From NCBI GenBank assembly GCA_002418265.1, contig DIDS01000020.1, positions 60,127 to 124,126 of the forward strand: a stretch of 64,000 bases of DNA, in the 5' to 3' direction. The stretch is from Acidimicrobiia bacterium UBA5794. Lineage in GTDB: Bacteria; Actinomycetota; Acidimicrobiia; Spongiisociales; UBA5794. A program made the position numbers and the translations under genes. Position 1 is the first letter of the stretch. Each line of letters starts with the position of its first letter. Below, in pieces: positions 54,051 to 63,700 of the stretch. Below the pieces are notes generated by a model. The model made no database searches. It worked only from the letters and a program-made list of their open reading frames with translations, and had not been told where the DNA came from.

Positions 54051-54806
54051 TCACACCACCTTTGCTTGTTCGAGCACTTCGATGATCCTGAGATAAGCCT
54101 CGCCATCGTCCTCAATGATCTCGCCTGCCGTGCGGGCCGCGACCGGTTCGACAGACCGAATGACCTGATGCACCGTGTTGGTGATCCCCAGATCCGCAGA
54201 TGTCAGCGTCGTCACCGGCTTTGATTTGGCCTGCATGATTCCCTTGAAGGTTGGATATCTTGGTTCGATCCCAGCCGTCACCGTGATGAGAGCGGGAATG
54301 GGGGCTTCCACGACGTCAAAGCCGTCCGATGTCTGTCGTTCGATGGTGACTGATCCGTCGCCGGCGTCGACCTTCCGGGCGAATGAGAGGCACGGAACAT
54401 CGAGAATCTCAGACATCATCTGAGGCATGATCCCCGAGTAGCCATCGGTGGACTCGGTTCCCGCAATAACCAGATCGAAGCCTTCTTGCTGCATCGCAGC
54501 AGCCAGCACACGGGCGGTGGTGAGTGCGTCTGCACCCTTCAGTGCCGGATCGTCAATCAGCACGGCGGCATCAGCGCCCATTGCAAGCGCCTGACGGATT
54601 CCCTGGAGGGTGCCTGATGGTGACATCGAGTACAACGTGACGGTCCCCTCGGTCGCTTCAGCGAGTTGCAATGCAACTTCGACACCCGAACGGTCCGTGT
54701 CGTCGAGAACCTGGTCTTCCGGTCTGATGATCCAGTGGTTTTCATCGTCGAGCTCGTACGGTGTCGCCGGATCAGGGATCTGCTTGACACAGACGGCGAT
54801 GTTCAT
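54051..54806 (-). CDS. etfB: Electron transfer flavoprotein beta subunit
   Basis: 251 aa. NIAVCVKQIPDPATPYELDD, VEVALQLAEATEG, MGADAAVLIDD, VIAGTESTDGYSGIMPQM and a long C-terminus typical of EtfB are seen. It is the first gene of etfBA, preceded by GAGGAGT in good position. It partners EtfA to shuttle electrons from acyl-CoA dehydrogenases to the respiratory chain. Confidence 0.95.
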   Translation of the reverse strand: MNIAVCVKQIPDPATPYELDDENHWIIRPEDQVLDDTDRSGVEVALQLAEATEGTVTLYSMSPSGTLQGIRQALAMGADAAVLIDDPALKGADALTTARVLAAAMQQEGFDLVIAGTESTDGYSGIMPQMMSEILDVPCLSFARKVDAGDGSVTIERQTSDGFDVVEAPIPALITVTAGIEPRYPTFKGIMQAKSKPVTTLTSADLGITNTVHQVIRSVEPVAARTAGEIIEDDGEAYLRIIEVLEQAKVV

Positions 54807-54888
54807 GGCGTTGACTCCTCAGTGGTGGGCCAATGGTTGGTCTTCCCTGACCATGTTATGAACGACCGCGCGATTGGCGTACACCCGC

Positions 54889-55725
54889 TCAGTCAGCTAC
54901 CGGGGTGGCAAGTGTGGGGAGAAAGTGATCGAGAATGCTCGTGAAGGTGGATCTGGCGACTTCGGCAGTTTCTGTGACTTCCTTGTGCGACAGGGGTGTC
55001 GGTGATATGCCAGCGGCAAGGTTGGTTACGAGGGAAACGCCGACCACCTCGGCACCCATGTGCCTGACGGCAATTGCCTCGGGAACCGTTGACATGCCGA
55101 CAAGGTCGGCTCCCAGCGTCTTGGCCATCTGAACCTCGGCTGGTGTCTCATAGGTCGGACCCAGAAAGCATGCGTAGACACCCTCATGTGGGGTGAGGCC
55201 ATTCCCTCGGAAGGTTTCGGCAAGCTTTGATCGGAGGTCAGGCGAATACACGTTCGACATGTCAGGGAATCGTGGACCGAGTCGATCGTCGTTTGCGCCC
55301 ACGAGTGGATTCCTTCCCGTCAGATTGAGGTGGTCCGAAATCATGACGAGATCCCCTGGTACATAATCCGGATTGATACCGCCAGCGGCGTTGGTCAGCA
55401 TGATCCGTCTTGCACCACAGGCAACGGCGGTTCGTACGCCGAACACGATGTCGTCCATCTCCCATCCCTCATAGGCATGGACTCGGCCGGAAAAAAGCAA
55501 CACATGCTTGTCGCCGAGGGGGGCTGCGACGAGAGATCCTGAGTGCCCGGCGACCTTCGGAACGGGGAAGCCAGGGATGTCCGCAAATTTGATCTCGACC
55601 CCGTCCTTGAAAGCGGTCGCGTACGAGCCGAGCCCTGAGCCGAGGACGACGGCCGCGTCATACCGATCGACGCCCGTGAACATCCGGATGGATGCTGACG
55701 CAGCCATGAGCGTGTGGTAGTTCAT
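54889..55725 (-). CDS. punA: Purine nucleoside phosphorylase
   Basis: 278 aa. VVLGSGLGSYA, FSGRVHAYEGWEMDD, ACGARRIMLTNAAGGINP, PLVGANDDRLGPRFPDMSNVYS and TYETPAEVQMAKTLGADLVGMSTVPE match trimeric type II PNPs. It releases purine bases from nucleosides. The ATG overlaps the deoA stop by four bases; it is the last gene of a four-gene salvage operon. Confidence 0.93.
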   Translation of the reverse strand: MNYHTLMAASASIRMFTGVDRYDAAVVLGSGLGSYATAFKDGVEIKFADIPGFPVPKVAGHSGSLVAAPLGDKHVLLFSGRVHAYEGWEMDDIVFGVRTAVACGARRIMLTNAAGGINPDYVPGDLVMISDHLNLTGRNPLVGANDDRLGPRFPDMSNVYSPDLRSKLAETFRGNGLTPHEGVYACFLGPTYETPAEVQMAKTLGADLVGMSTVPEAIAVRHMGAEVVGVSLVTNLAAGISPTPLSHKEVTETAEVARSTFTSILDHFLPTLATPVAD

Positions 55726-57029
55726 CTCACTTCTCCAAGGATCAAGTCGGGGACAGGTACAGGTTCTTCGGAGATGCCGAAGGTATTCTTGAGCACACTC
55801 AAGGCACTCGTGAGTGATTCCTCACTCCGGTACCTCACGGTAGCGAGTGATTGGCCGACCACCACGGAGTCTCCAAGCTTGGTTTCAATCATGATGCCGA
55901 CGCCTGCATCGATCTCGTCCCCCTTCTTGGCACGTCCTGCCCCGAGCCGAACGGACGCCATGCCGATCTCGTAGGCATCGCAACGCGTCACAAATCCGTC
56001 CGAAGTCGCAGTGATGGTATGAGTGTTGGGCGCGGACGGCAGGAGCGATGTGTCCTCGATCACCGCGGGATCACCGCCTTGGCGTTCAACCAGCCGGACA
56101 AAAACGTCATATGCGGCACCCGAGGCGATTGCAGCCACAACGGATTTTTTCGCCACCGATCGGTCCGTCTCGCCGGCGAGAAGGAGCATCTCGGTTGCAA
56201 ATGTTGTCGTCAATTCCGTGACGTCGGACGGTCCCTTGCCCCGGAGAACGTCGACGGACTCAGCGATTTCGTTTGCGTTACCAACCGCATGCCCAAGTGG
56301 CTGGTCCATGTTCGTGAGCAGTGCCGTGACGGGCGTGTTGTGGGTTGCCCCGATGCCGGCCATCGTCTCGGCGAGTTCGGTTGCGTCAGAAACCGACTTC
56401 ATGAACGCACCACTACCGACCTTGACATCGAGGAGCAATCCGTCAAGATCTTCGGCAAGCTTCTTGGACATGATCGATGATGCGATCAGCGGGATTGATG
56501 GCACCGTTCCGGAAGCGTCCCTCAACGCATAGATCTGGCGGTCTGCCGGTACCAGGCGCTCCGTCTGGCCAACCATCACGACGCCGATGTCATTGAGCTG
56601 GTCATCGAACGCCTCGGGGGATATCTGGGTTGTGAAGCCTGGGATCGACTCGAGTTTGTCGAGGGTCCCACCGGTGTGGCCAAGACCTCGGCCGGACATC
56701 ATGGGGACGGCAACGCCGCAGGCTGCAACGATCGGTGCCAGCGGAATGGAGATCTTGTCTCCGACCCCACCGGTGGAATGCTTGTCAACCTTTTGCTTGC
56801 GTACAGCCGACAGATCGAGGACGTCGCCGGAATGGAGCATTGCCTCGGTCCACGGACCGAGTTCCTCCTGATTCATGCCGCGAAAGATCACCGCCATCAG
56901 GAATGCAGACATCTGGTAGTCAGGGATCCGGTCGGCTGTGTACTCGGCGATGATCCACTGCAGAGCTTCCGGCGAGAGCGTCTCACCCTCACGTTTTGCT
57001 CTGATCTGTTCGACCATCGAGAAGGTCAT
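55722..57029 (-). CDS. deoA: Pyrimidine-nucleoside/thymidine phosphorylase
   Basis: 435 aa. MVEQIRAKREGE, KHSTGGVGDKISIPLAPIVAACG (phosphate and nucleoside site), MMSGRGLGHTGGTLDKLESIPG, YALRDASGTV and SSIMSKKLAEDLDGLLLDVKVGSGAFM are the family blocks, with a C-terminal lipoyl-like domain. It phosphorolyses thymidine, deoxyuridine or uridine. It overlaps the ATL gene upstream and punA downstream, four bases each. Confidence 0.95.
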   Translation of the reverse strand: MTFSMVEQIRAKREGETLSPEALQWIIAEYTADRIPDYQMSAFLMAVIFRGMNQEELGPWTEAMLHSGDVLDLSAVRKQKVDKHSTGGVGDKISIPLAPIVAACGVAVPMMSGRGLGHTGGTLDKLESIPGFTTQISPEAFDDQLNDIGVVMVGQTERLVPADRQIYALRDASGTVPSIPLIASSIMSKKLAEDLDGLLLDVKVGSGAFMKSVSDATELAETMAGIGATHNTPVTALLTNMDQPLGHAVGNANEIAESVDVLRGKGPSDVTELTTTFATEMLLLAGETDRSVAKKSVVAAIASGAAYDVFVRLVERQGGDPAVIEDTSLLPSAPNTHTITATSDGFVTRCDAYEIGMASVRLGAGRAKKGDEIDAGVGIMIETKLGDSVVVGQSLATVRYRSEESLTSALSVLKNTFGISEEPVPVPDLILGEVR

Positions 57030-57313
57030 GGCAGTCGCCCCATTATCACTTTGCCCTTGTTCACGGTGATTCCCTCAGCTCTGAGCCGCTGTGCGTGCTC
57101 ACGCTCGTGGTGTGGCACGAGGCGCCCAGTGGCCGTGATCACTCGCCACCACGGTAACCCCGGAGTGGTACGAAGCAGGTTGCCGACTGCTCGTGCGGCT
57201 CCGGGAAAGCCTGCTTCGGCTGCGACTTCGCCGTAGGTGCTTATCTCACCGGGCGGTATCGATTCGACAACGGCGATGACGGCCTCGGTGAAGTCGTCAC
57301 CCCTGACGGTCAC
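57026..57313 (-). CDS. Alkyltransferase-like (ATL) DNA-binding protein
   Basis: 95 aa. VVESIPPGEISTYGEVAAEAG, then ARAVGNLLRTTP with the DNA-binding Arg finger, and WWRVI where true methyltransferases have PCHRV. The active-site Cys is therefore replaced by Trp, as in ATL proteins, which bind O6-alkylguanine and flag it for repair without removing it. It sits inside the upp-deoA-punA operon with four-base overlaps on both sides. Confidence 0.9.
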   Translation of the reverse strand: MTVRGDDFTEAVIAVVESIPPGEISTYGEVAAEAGFPGAARAVGNLLRTTPGLPWWRVITATGRLVPHHEREHAQRLRAEGITVNKGKVIMGRLP

Positions 57314-57927
57314 GGTGTTCCGAAGAGTCGATCCCCCATGTCGCCGAGACCGGGAACGATGTAGAAGTTCTCATTCAGTTCACGGTCATGAGAGGCGGTC
57401 ACGATATGCACATCAGGGTGATCCTCGTACATCTTCTTGACTCCCGGAGGTGCCGTGACCACGCACAGCGCCGTGACGTTCCGTGCCCCTGAGGACTTGA
57501 CCTTGTCAACGGCCCAGCTGAGGGAGCCACCAGTGGCGAGCATCGGTTCACAGATGAGCACCGTGGCATCGGAGAGATCAGGGAGTTTCGAGTAGTACTC
57601 CTGGGGGAGTGCTGTCTCTTCGTCACGTGCCACACCTGCGAACCCGACCTTGACGTTCGGGATGGTTTCGAGAACCGCGTTGAGCATTCCGAGACCTGCG
57701 CGCAAGACCGGTACGGCCACAACCTTCGAGACGCGATATCCCGTCGTGGTCTCCATTGGTGTCTCCACCTGGAATTCCTCAAGCGGCACTCGTTTGGTGG
57801 CTTCAAGGACAAGTGTGTAGGTCAGGCCCTTGGCTGCCTCTCGAAACCGCGGCGGCGGAGTGTCCTTGTCTCGCAATACAGTCAGATAGTGGCGGGTGAG
57901 CGGATGGTCGATGACAGTGAGATTCAT
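57310..57927 (-). CDS. upp: Uracil phosphoribosyltransferase
   Basis: 205 aa from the ATG at 57927. DHPLTRHYLTVLRD, FREAAKGLTYTLVLEATK, VPVLRAGLGMLNAVLE, the PRPP motif region ICEPMLATGGSLSWAVD and FYIVPGLGDMGDRLFGT are diagnostic. It salvages uracil to UMP with PRPP. First gene of the upp-ATL-deoA-punA set, divergent from ffh with about 103 bases between starts. Confidence 0.95.
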   Translation of the reverse strand: MNLTVIDHPLTRHYLTVLRDKDTPPPRFREAAKGLTYTLVLEATKRVPLEEFQVETPMETTTGYRVSKVVAVPVLRAGLGMLNAVLETIPNVKVGFAGVARDEETALPQEYYSKLPDLSDATVLICEPMLATGGSLSWAVDKVKSSGARNVTALCVVTAPPGVKKMYEDHPDVHIVTASHDRELNENFYIVPGLGDMGDRLFGTP

Positions 57928-58030
57928 GCGTCCGACGATACCCGAGTCGTGCAACGCAAGCCCACCAAACCGAGCCTGATCGCGGCCGAGCGATCGTGAC
58001 GAGTGCGACCGAGGCCATACACTTGGAGTG

Positions 58031-59377
58031 ATGTTTGATTCACTCAGTGCACGGCTTGGTGGTGTCTTCGGGAAGCTTCGATCAAAGGGGCGCCTGTCCG
58101 AAGATGATGTCAACGCGGCGCTTCGAGAAGTCCGGATTGCCCTGCTTGAGGCTGATGTCAATCTCAATGTTGTCAAGACGTTCATCGCACGGGTGAAGGA
58201 ACGAGCAGTCGGGGTCGAGGTGACCAAGAGCCTCACGCCCGGCCAGCAGGTGATCAAGATCGTTCACGAGGAACTCATCGTCACCCTGGGCGAGGAGGCT
58301 GTTCCGCTCGCACGGGCCGATGCGCCACCACTCGTCATCTTGATGGTGGGCCTCCAAGGTTCCGGGAAGACGACGACTGCAGCGAAGCTTGCGAAGCATG
58401 TCAAGGGTAAGGGGAAGCGCCCGATGTTGGTGGCTGCGGACCTTCAGCGACCGGCAGCAATCGATCAGCTCGAACTGCTTGGCAAAGGAATCGGGGTACC
58501 GGTCTATTCCGATCGTGGCAGCAAGGCCCCACAGAAACTGGTGAAGGCTGCCATGAAAGAGGCGCGTCTCGCTTCTGCGAATGTCGTGATTGTCGACACG
58601 GCTGGTCGCCTCCAAATCGATGGTGACCTCATGAAGGAGCTGGCAGCCATCAAGAAGGTGGTGAACCCAGACGAAACCCTGCTTGTCGTTGATGCGATGA
58701 CGGGTCAAGAAGCGGTCAACGTTGCAAAGGGATTTGGTGAGTACACCGACCTCACCGGTCTCATCCTGACCAAAATTGATGGCGATGCTCGAGGGGGAGC
58801 TGCGATCTCGGCTCGTGAGGTCACCGGTGTTCCGATCAAGTTTGTCGGAACCGGCGAGTCGGTTGATGGCCTCGATGTGTTCTACCCGGATCGTATGGCG
58901 TCGCGGATTCTGGGCATGGGCGACGTCATGTCGCTCATCGAAAAGGCTGAAGAAACCTACGATCGGGAGGAGGCAGACAGGGCAGCCAAGAAGATGCTTG
59001 ATGCGTCCTTCGACCTTGAAGACTTCCTCGAACAGTTCCAGCAGATCAAGAAGATGGGGCCATTGCAACAGCTCGTTGGTATGCTCCCGGGCGCAGGTTC
59101 GGCCCTGCGCGATGTCCAGGTGGATGAGAGTCATCTCGCCCGCGTGGAGGCGATCATTCGGTCCATGACCCCTGAGGAACGACGGAATCCGAAGACGATC
59201 ACCGGCAGCCGCAAGCGCCGTATCGCGGCGGGATCGGGAACCAGGCCGCAGGATGTCAATGGCGTCCTCAAACAGTTTTCGCAAGCACAAAAGATGATGA
59301 AGGCGATGGCCGGCGGAAAGAGTCCCATTCCTGGACTCAACATACCGGGCATGGCCCGCACAACGAAGAAGAGGTGA
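58031..59377 (+). CDS. ffh: Signal recognition particle protein Ffh
   Basis: 448 aa from ATG 58031 (the GTG at 58028 would add one residue). An N domain precedes GLQGSGKTTTAAKLAKH, VAADLQRPAA, DTAGRLQIDGDLMKEL, TKIDGDARGGAA and GTGESVDGLDVF. The Met-rich M domain carries MGPLQQLVGMLPG and the RNA-binding SRKRRIAAGSGT segment. It binds signal sequences and 4.5S RNA. It leads the ffh-rpsP-khpA-rimM group. Confidence 0.96.
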   Translation: MFDSLSARLGGVFGKLRSKGRLSEDDVNAALREVRIALLEADVNLNVVKTFIARVKERAVGVEVTKSLTPGQQVIKIVHEELIVTLGEEAVPLARADAPPLVILMVGLQGSGKTTTAAKLAKHVKGKGKRPMLVAADLQRPAAIDQLELLGKGIGVPVYSDRGSKAPQKLVKAAMKEARLASANVVIVDTAGRLQIDGDLMKELAAIKKVVNPDETLLVVDAMTGQEAVNVAKGFGEYTDLTGLILTKIDGDARGGAAISAREVTGVPIKFVGTGESVDGLDVFYPDRMASRILGMGDVMSLIEKAEETYDREEADRAAKKMLDASFDLEDFLEQFQQIKKMGPLQQLVGMLPGAGSALRDVQVDESHLARVEAIIRSMTPEERRNPKTITGSRKRRIAAGSGTRPQDVNGVLKQFSQAQKMMKAMAGGKSPIPGLNIPGMARTTKKR

Positions 59378-59383
59378 CCAGAG

Positions 59384-59899
59384 ATGGCAACCAAGATCCG
59401 CCTGACGCGGCTTGGCAAGAAGAAGCAGCCGACGTACCGCGTCGTCGTGATGGATTCGCGCAAGCCACGTGACGGCAAGTACATCGAGCAGCTCGGCATC
59501 TATGACCCTCGCCAGGATCCGTCGATTGTCACGATTGACAACGAACGGGCGCTCTACTGGCTCAACACCGGTGCACAGCCAACCGAGCGAGCTCAGAAGC
59601 TCCTTGAGATCTCCGGTGCCTGGACCCAGTTCCGGATTGCCAAGGGCGACATCCACACCGTGTCTGCGGCGTCTGACGATGCGGCGCCATCTGGCGATGC
59701 GGTGTCTGACGACGCCGTTGCAGTTGTTGCGTCTTCTGGCGAAGCGCCATCTAGCGATGGCGTTGCAGTTTCTAGCGAAACTGCTACTGCTGCGTTCGTC
59801 GAGGACGTAGTTGCTGAGGAAGTAGTCGTTGAAGAGGCACCAGTTGTTGAAGCTGCCGTCGAAGACGTGTCGGTTGATGACGAATCGAGCGAAGCATGA
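59384..59899 (+). CDS. rpsP: 30S ribosomal protein S16 with long acidic C-terminal tail
   Basis: 171 aa. The core (KIRLTRLGKKKQPTYRVVVMD, YIEQLGIYDPR and WLNTGAQPTERAQKLL) fills the first 85-90 residues. The rest is an Ala/Ser/Val/Asp/Glu-rich tail with duplicated DNA units, e.g. the SSGEAPSSDGVAVSSE portion, ending DDESSEA. Actinobacterial S16 often carries such extensions, so this is a lineage trait rather than a frameshift; khpA begins within the last codons in the normal way. Confidence 0.94.
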   Translation: MATKIRLTRLGKKKQPTYRVVVMDSRKPRDGKYIEQLGIYDPRQDPSIVTIDNERALYWLNTGAQPTERAQKLLEISGAWTQFRIAKGDIHTVSAASDDAAPSGDAVSDDAVAVVASSGEAPSSDGVAVSSETATAAFVEDVVAEEVVVEEAPVVEAAVEDVSVDDESSEA

Positions 59900-60147
59900 G
59901 TCAGGGCGAAATCGTCGAGAGAGTCGTGACCTACGTCGTTGGTGAGATCGTCGACAACAAGGACGAGATCGAGGTCGAGATTGTTTCCGACGGGGATGAT
60001 GCCGTCGTCGCTGAGGTACGCACCGCCAAGAGCGATATGGGCAGAGTCATTGGCAAGCGTGGGCGCGTTGCCCGTGCGATCCGCAACGTCGGAAATGCTG
60101 CTGGAGACGAAGAAGGCCTCTCGGTTCAGGTCGACTTCCTCGACTGA
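59896..60147 (+). CDS. khpA: KH-domain RNA-binding protein KhpA
   Basis: 83 aa single KH domain with the GxxG loop read as IGKRGR, followed by ARAIRNVGNAAG. This family lies between rpsP and rimM across many bacteria and binds RNA, often with KhpB. ATG overlaps the rpsP stop by four bases. Confidence 0.92.
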   Translation: MSQGEIVERVVTYVVGEIVDNKDEIEVEIVSDGDDAVVAEVRTAKSDMGRVIGKRGRVARAIRNVGNAAGDEEGLSVQVDFLD

Positions 60148-60148
60148 C

Positions 60149-60685
60149 ATGGCCGAGGGCCAACCAGGTTCTGATCGCATCCCCATCGGATATGTGCGAA
60201 AGGCGCACGGCATCCGAGGGGATGTCGTCGTTCGTGGCCTTGTGGAGGATGCCGATGCTCGGCTCATCTCAGGCGCATTGTTCATGACCGATGAGAACGA
60301 GCAACGGACTCTCACGGTGGTGTCGGTTGGATCGGTCAAGGATGACTTCCGGATCTCGTTTGCTGAGATCACGGACCGCACCGATGCCGAGACACTCAAA
60401 GGAACACAGCTGACGGTGCCATCAACGGAACGCCGCGAGTTGCCAGACGATGAATGGTGGCCAGAGGACCTCGTCGGTTGCCAGGTCATGAGTGTCGATG
60501 GGGGAAAGGTCGGAATCGTCCACGAGGTCATCATTGGTGCGGCCCAAGATCGGCTCGTTGTCATCGCACCTGACGGTTCAACCGCCGAAGTCCCCTTCGT
60601 CGAGGCGCTGGTTCCAACGGTCGACATCGCACACGATCAACTCATCGTCGATCTTCCTGAGGGATTGTTTGAGGACGGTTCGTAA
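60149..60685 (+). CDS. rimM: Ribosome maturation factor RimM
   Basis: 178 aa. IPIGYVRKAHGIRGDVVVRG, the RimM N-domain, a linker, then the PRC-barrel with WWPEDLVGCQVMS, VHEVIIGAAQDRLVV and VPFVEALVPTVD. It assists 30S subunit maturation around S19/16S rRNA. Starts one base after khpA. The usual trmD gene does not follow; icmF does. Confidence 0.93.
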   Translation: MAEGQPGSDRIPIGYVRKAHGIRGDVVVRGLVEDADARLISGALFMTDENEQRTLTVVSVGSVKDDFRISFAEITDRTDAETLKGTQLTVPSTERRELPDDEWWPEDLVGCQVMSVDGGKVGIVHEVIIGAAQDRLVVIAPDGSTAEVPFVEALVPTVDIAHDQLIVDLPEGLFEDGS

Positions 60686-60746
60686 CAAGCACGGTCAACC
60701 GAACCATCAGGGTTTGGACCCGAATGGCATTCCTATCATCCACTCC

Positions 60747-63700
60747 ATGGCCGAAGCTTCCAATCTGAGAATTGTTTCCGCAACCTCGCTGTTCGACGGC
60801 CACGACGCGTCCATCAACATCATGCGTCGCATCCTGCAGGCCAAGGGTGTCGAGGTCATCCATCTCGGACATGACCGCTCCGCGGCGTCCATCGCCAAGG
60901 CTGCCATCGAGGAGGACGCTCACGCCGTCGCGGTCACGTCCTATCAGGGCGGTCACATGGAGTTCTTCACGTATCTCAGGAAGCTTCTCGATGAGTGGGG
61001 TGGGGCCGATATCAAGATCTTCGGCGGGGGCGGTGGAACGATACTTCCCCACGAAGGTGATGCTCTCAATGAAGCCGGAATTGCACGCATCTACTCTCCC
61101 GATGACGGCAGGACACTTGGTCTTGAAGGAATGATTGATGACCTCATCGAGAATGCAAGGTCCGAAAAGCAACTGCCAGAAGACCTCGCGGAAAGGGTGT
61201 TCGCCGGAGAAGGTGCCGCAATCGCACGGGCGATCACGATTGCTGAGAATGAGCCAGAACTTGGTTCGGAGATTCTTGACACGCTGCGAGGCGCTGCAGC
61301 GAATCGCATCGTCCCGGTTGTCGGTTTCACCGGTACCGGAGGGTCCGGGAAGTCGTCGATTGTTGATGAGCTGGTTCTCAGATTCCGCCGGGATTTCCCG
61401 ACACACAAGATCGCAATCATCTCCGTCGATCCTTCTCGACGTCGCTCAGGGGGAGCCCTGCTCGGGGACCGGATCCGGATGAACGCTGTCGAAGGCGAGC
61501 ACTGCTACATGCGATCACTTGCGACGAGACAGGCCAACCTGTCGATATCGCCACATGTCGCTGACGCCGTTGCGATCGTCAAGGCAGCAGGCTTCGACCT
61601 GATCTTTCTTGAGACGTCGGGTATCGGACAGTCAGACACCCAGATTGTGGATGCGTCGGATGTCGCCGTCTATGTCATGACGCCGGAATACGGTGCAGCG
61701 ACCCAGCTCGAAAAGATCGACATGCTTGATTTTGCAGACATCATTGCCATCAACAAGGCTGACCGTCTCGGTGCTGCCGACGCTCTTCGCGACGTGCGCA
61801 AACAGTACAGGCGCAACCACAAGCTGTTCGATGTCGATGATGCCGCCGTTCCTGTGTACGCAACGGTCGCGTCACGCTTCAATGATGCCGGAACCCAGCA
61901 GTTGTATGAGGCAATCATCGGAGCTGTCGGATCAACGTTTCCCGATATCTTCGATCCCATTGAGCACCGGCAGGGGACTCCACGAACCGATCCGCTGGTC
62001 CCTCGGTCCCGGGTCAGGTACCTGTCCGAGATTTCCGCCGCCATTCGTGGGTACAACGCCGACACGGAACGTCTCGCCGAGACCGCGGCCAACCTTGAGG
62101 CAACGGAGAGAGTTGCCGCCATTGCACCCAACACCACGCTTCCACCGGTGGAGCAGCTTCCCACCGACGTTGCTTTCCAACTCGCCGAGTGGGATGCAAC
62201 CGCTGCGACGTACAACGCTGAAACGGTTTCCTATGAAGTGAGGGGACGCACCATTGAGGTGGACAACACCGTTGAGACCTTGTCAGGAACGGTGTTTCCG
62301 AAGGTGATCCATCCAACCATCAGTGGCTGGGGCGACCGTGTGTCGTGGTTGCGGCAAGAAAATCTTCCAGGACGGTTCCCTTTCACCGCCGGTGTCTTCC
62401 CGTTCAAACGAGAGGCGGAGGATCCGACACGCATGTTTGCCGGTGAGGGCGGTCCTGAACAGACGAACCGTCGGTTCCACTATCTCGCATCCGGCATGCC
62501 GGTCGCTCGTCTTTCAACGGCGTTCGACTCCGTCACCCTCTATGGCCACGATCCAGACCTGCGACCAGACATCTACGGCAAGGTCGGGAACTCTGGGGTA
62601 TCGGTTTCGACACTGGACGATGCCAAGAAGCTCTATTCAGGCTTCAACCTCAGCGCTCCGACGACATCGGTGTCGATGACCATCAACGGTCCCGCACCGA
62701 TGATGCTTGCTTTCTTCCTCAATACGGCAATCGACCAGGCATGCGAGCGCTACATCGTGGCCAGCGGCCGTGCTGAGCAGGTTGAGGAACGCATCACAGA
62801 GATCTTTGCCGAACTCGGTGTTGACCGTCCGACCTACCACGGTGATCTGCCGCCTGGTCACGATGGTTCTGGTCTGCTCCTCCTTGGCGTCTCGGGATCT
62901 GATGTTCTTGACACAGAGACATATGAGCGCATCAAGGCCGAAACCCTCACACAGGTTCGGGGCACGATCCAGGCTGACATCCTCAAGGAAGATCAGGCAC
63001 AGAACACCTGCATCTTCTCAACCGAGTTCGCACTCGGAATGCAAGGTGACATCCAGGAATACTTCATCGAGCACGGGATTCGGAACTTCTACTCGGTGTC
63101 GATCTCTGGCTATCACATGGCCGAGGCAGGTGCGAACCCGATCTCACAGCTTGCATTCACGCTTGCCAACGGATTCACGTTCGTGGAGTACTACCTCGCG
63201 CGTGGCATGGACATCGACGACTTCGCCCCAAATCTGAGCTTCTTCTTCTCAAACGGGCTTGACCCCGAATACGCCGTCATCGGTCGAGTTGCCCGCCGGA
63301 TCTGGGCCAAGGCAATACGCGACGTGTACGGAGGGTCCGAACGCAGCCAGAAGCTCAAGTACCACATCCAGACGTCGGGTCGATCATTGCACGCACAGGA
63401 GATCGCATTCAACGACATACGAACCACGCTTCAGGCGTTGTATGCGATCTACGACAATTGCAATTCGCTCCACACCAATGCTTTTGATGAGGCTGTGACC
63501 ACGCCGACCGAGGACTCTGTTCGCAGGGCGCTTGCGATCCAGCTCATCATCAACCGTGAACTCGGCCTCGCCAAGAACGAGAACCCGACACAGGGCTCCT
63601 TCATCATTGAGGAGTTGACGGACCTTCTTGAGGAGGCGGTGCTTGCGGAATTCGATCGGATGACGGAACGTGGCGGTGTTCTTGGAGCGATGGAATCGAT

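Noticed and set aside
57026..57313. Active O6-methylguanine-DNA methyltransferase
   Set aside because: The acceptor Cys of PCHR is replaced by Trp (WWRVI), so it cannot transfer alkyl groups.
58082..59656. A 524-codon minus-strand frame opposite ffh
   Set aside because: Antisense shadow of a well-conserved gene in a high-GC genome; composition is His/Arg/Leu-rich with no domain.
59640..59899. Frameshift or gene fusion explaining the long S16 tail
   Set aside because: The frame ends with the normal four-base overlap into khpA, and long tails are known in actinobacterial S16.
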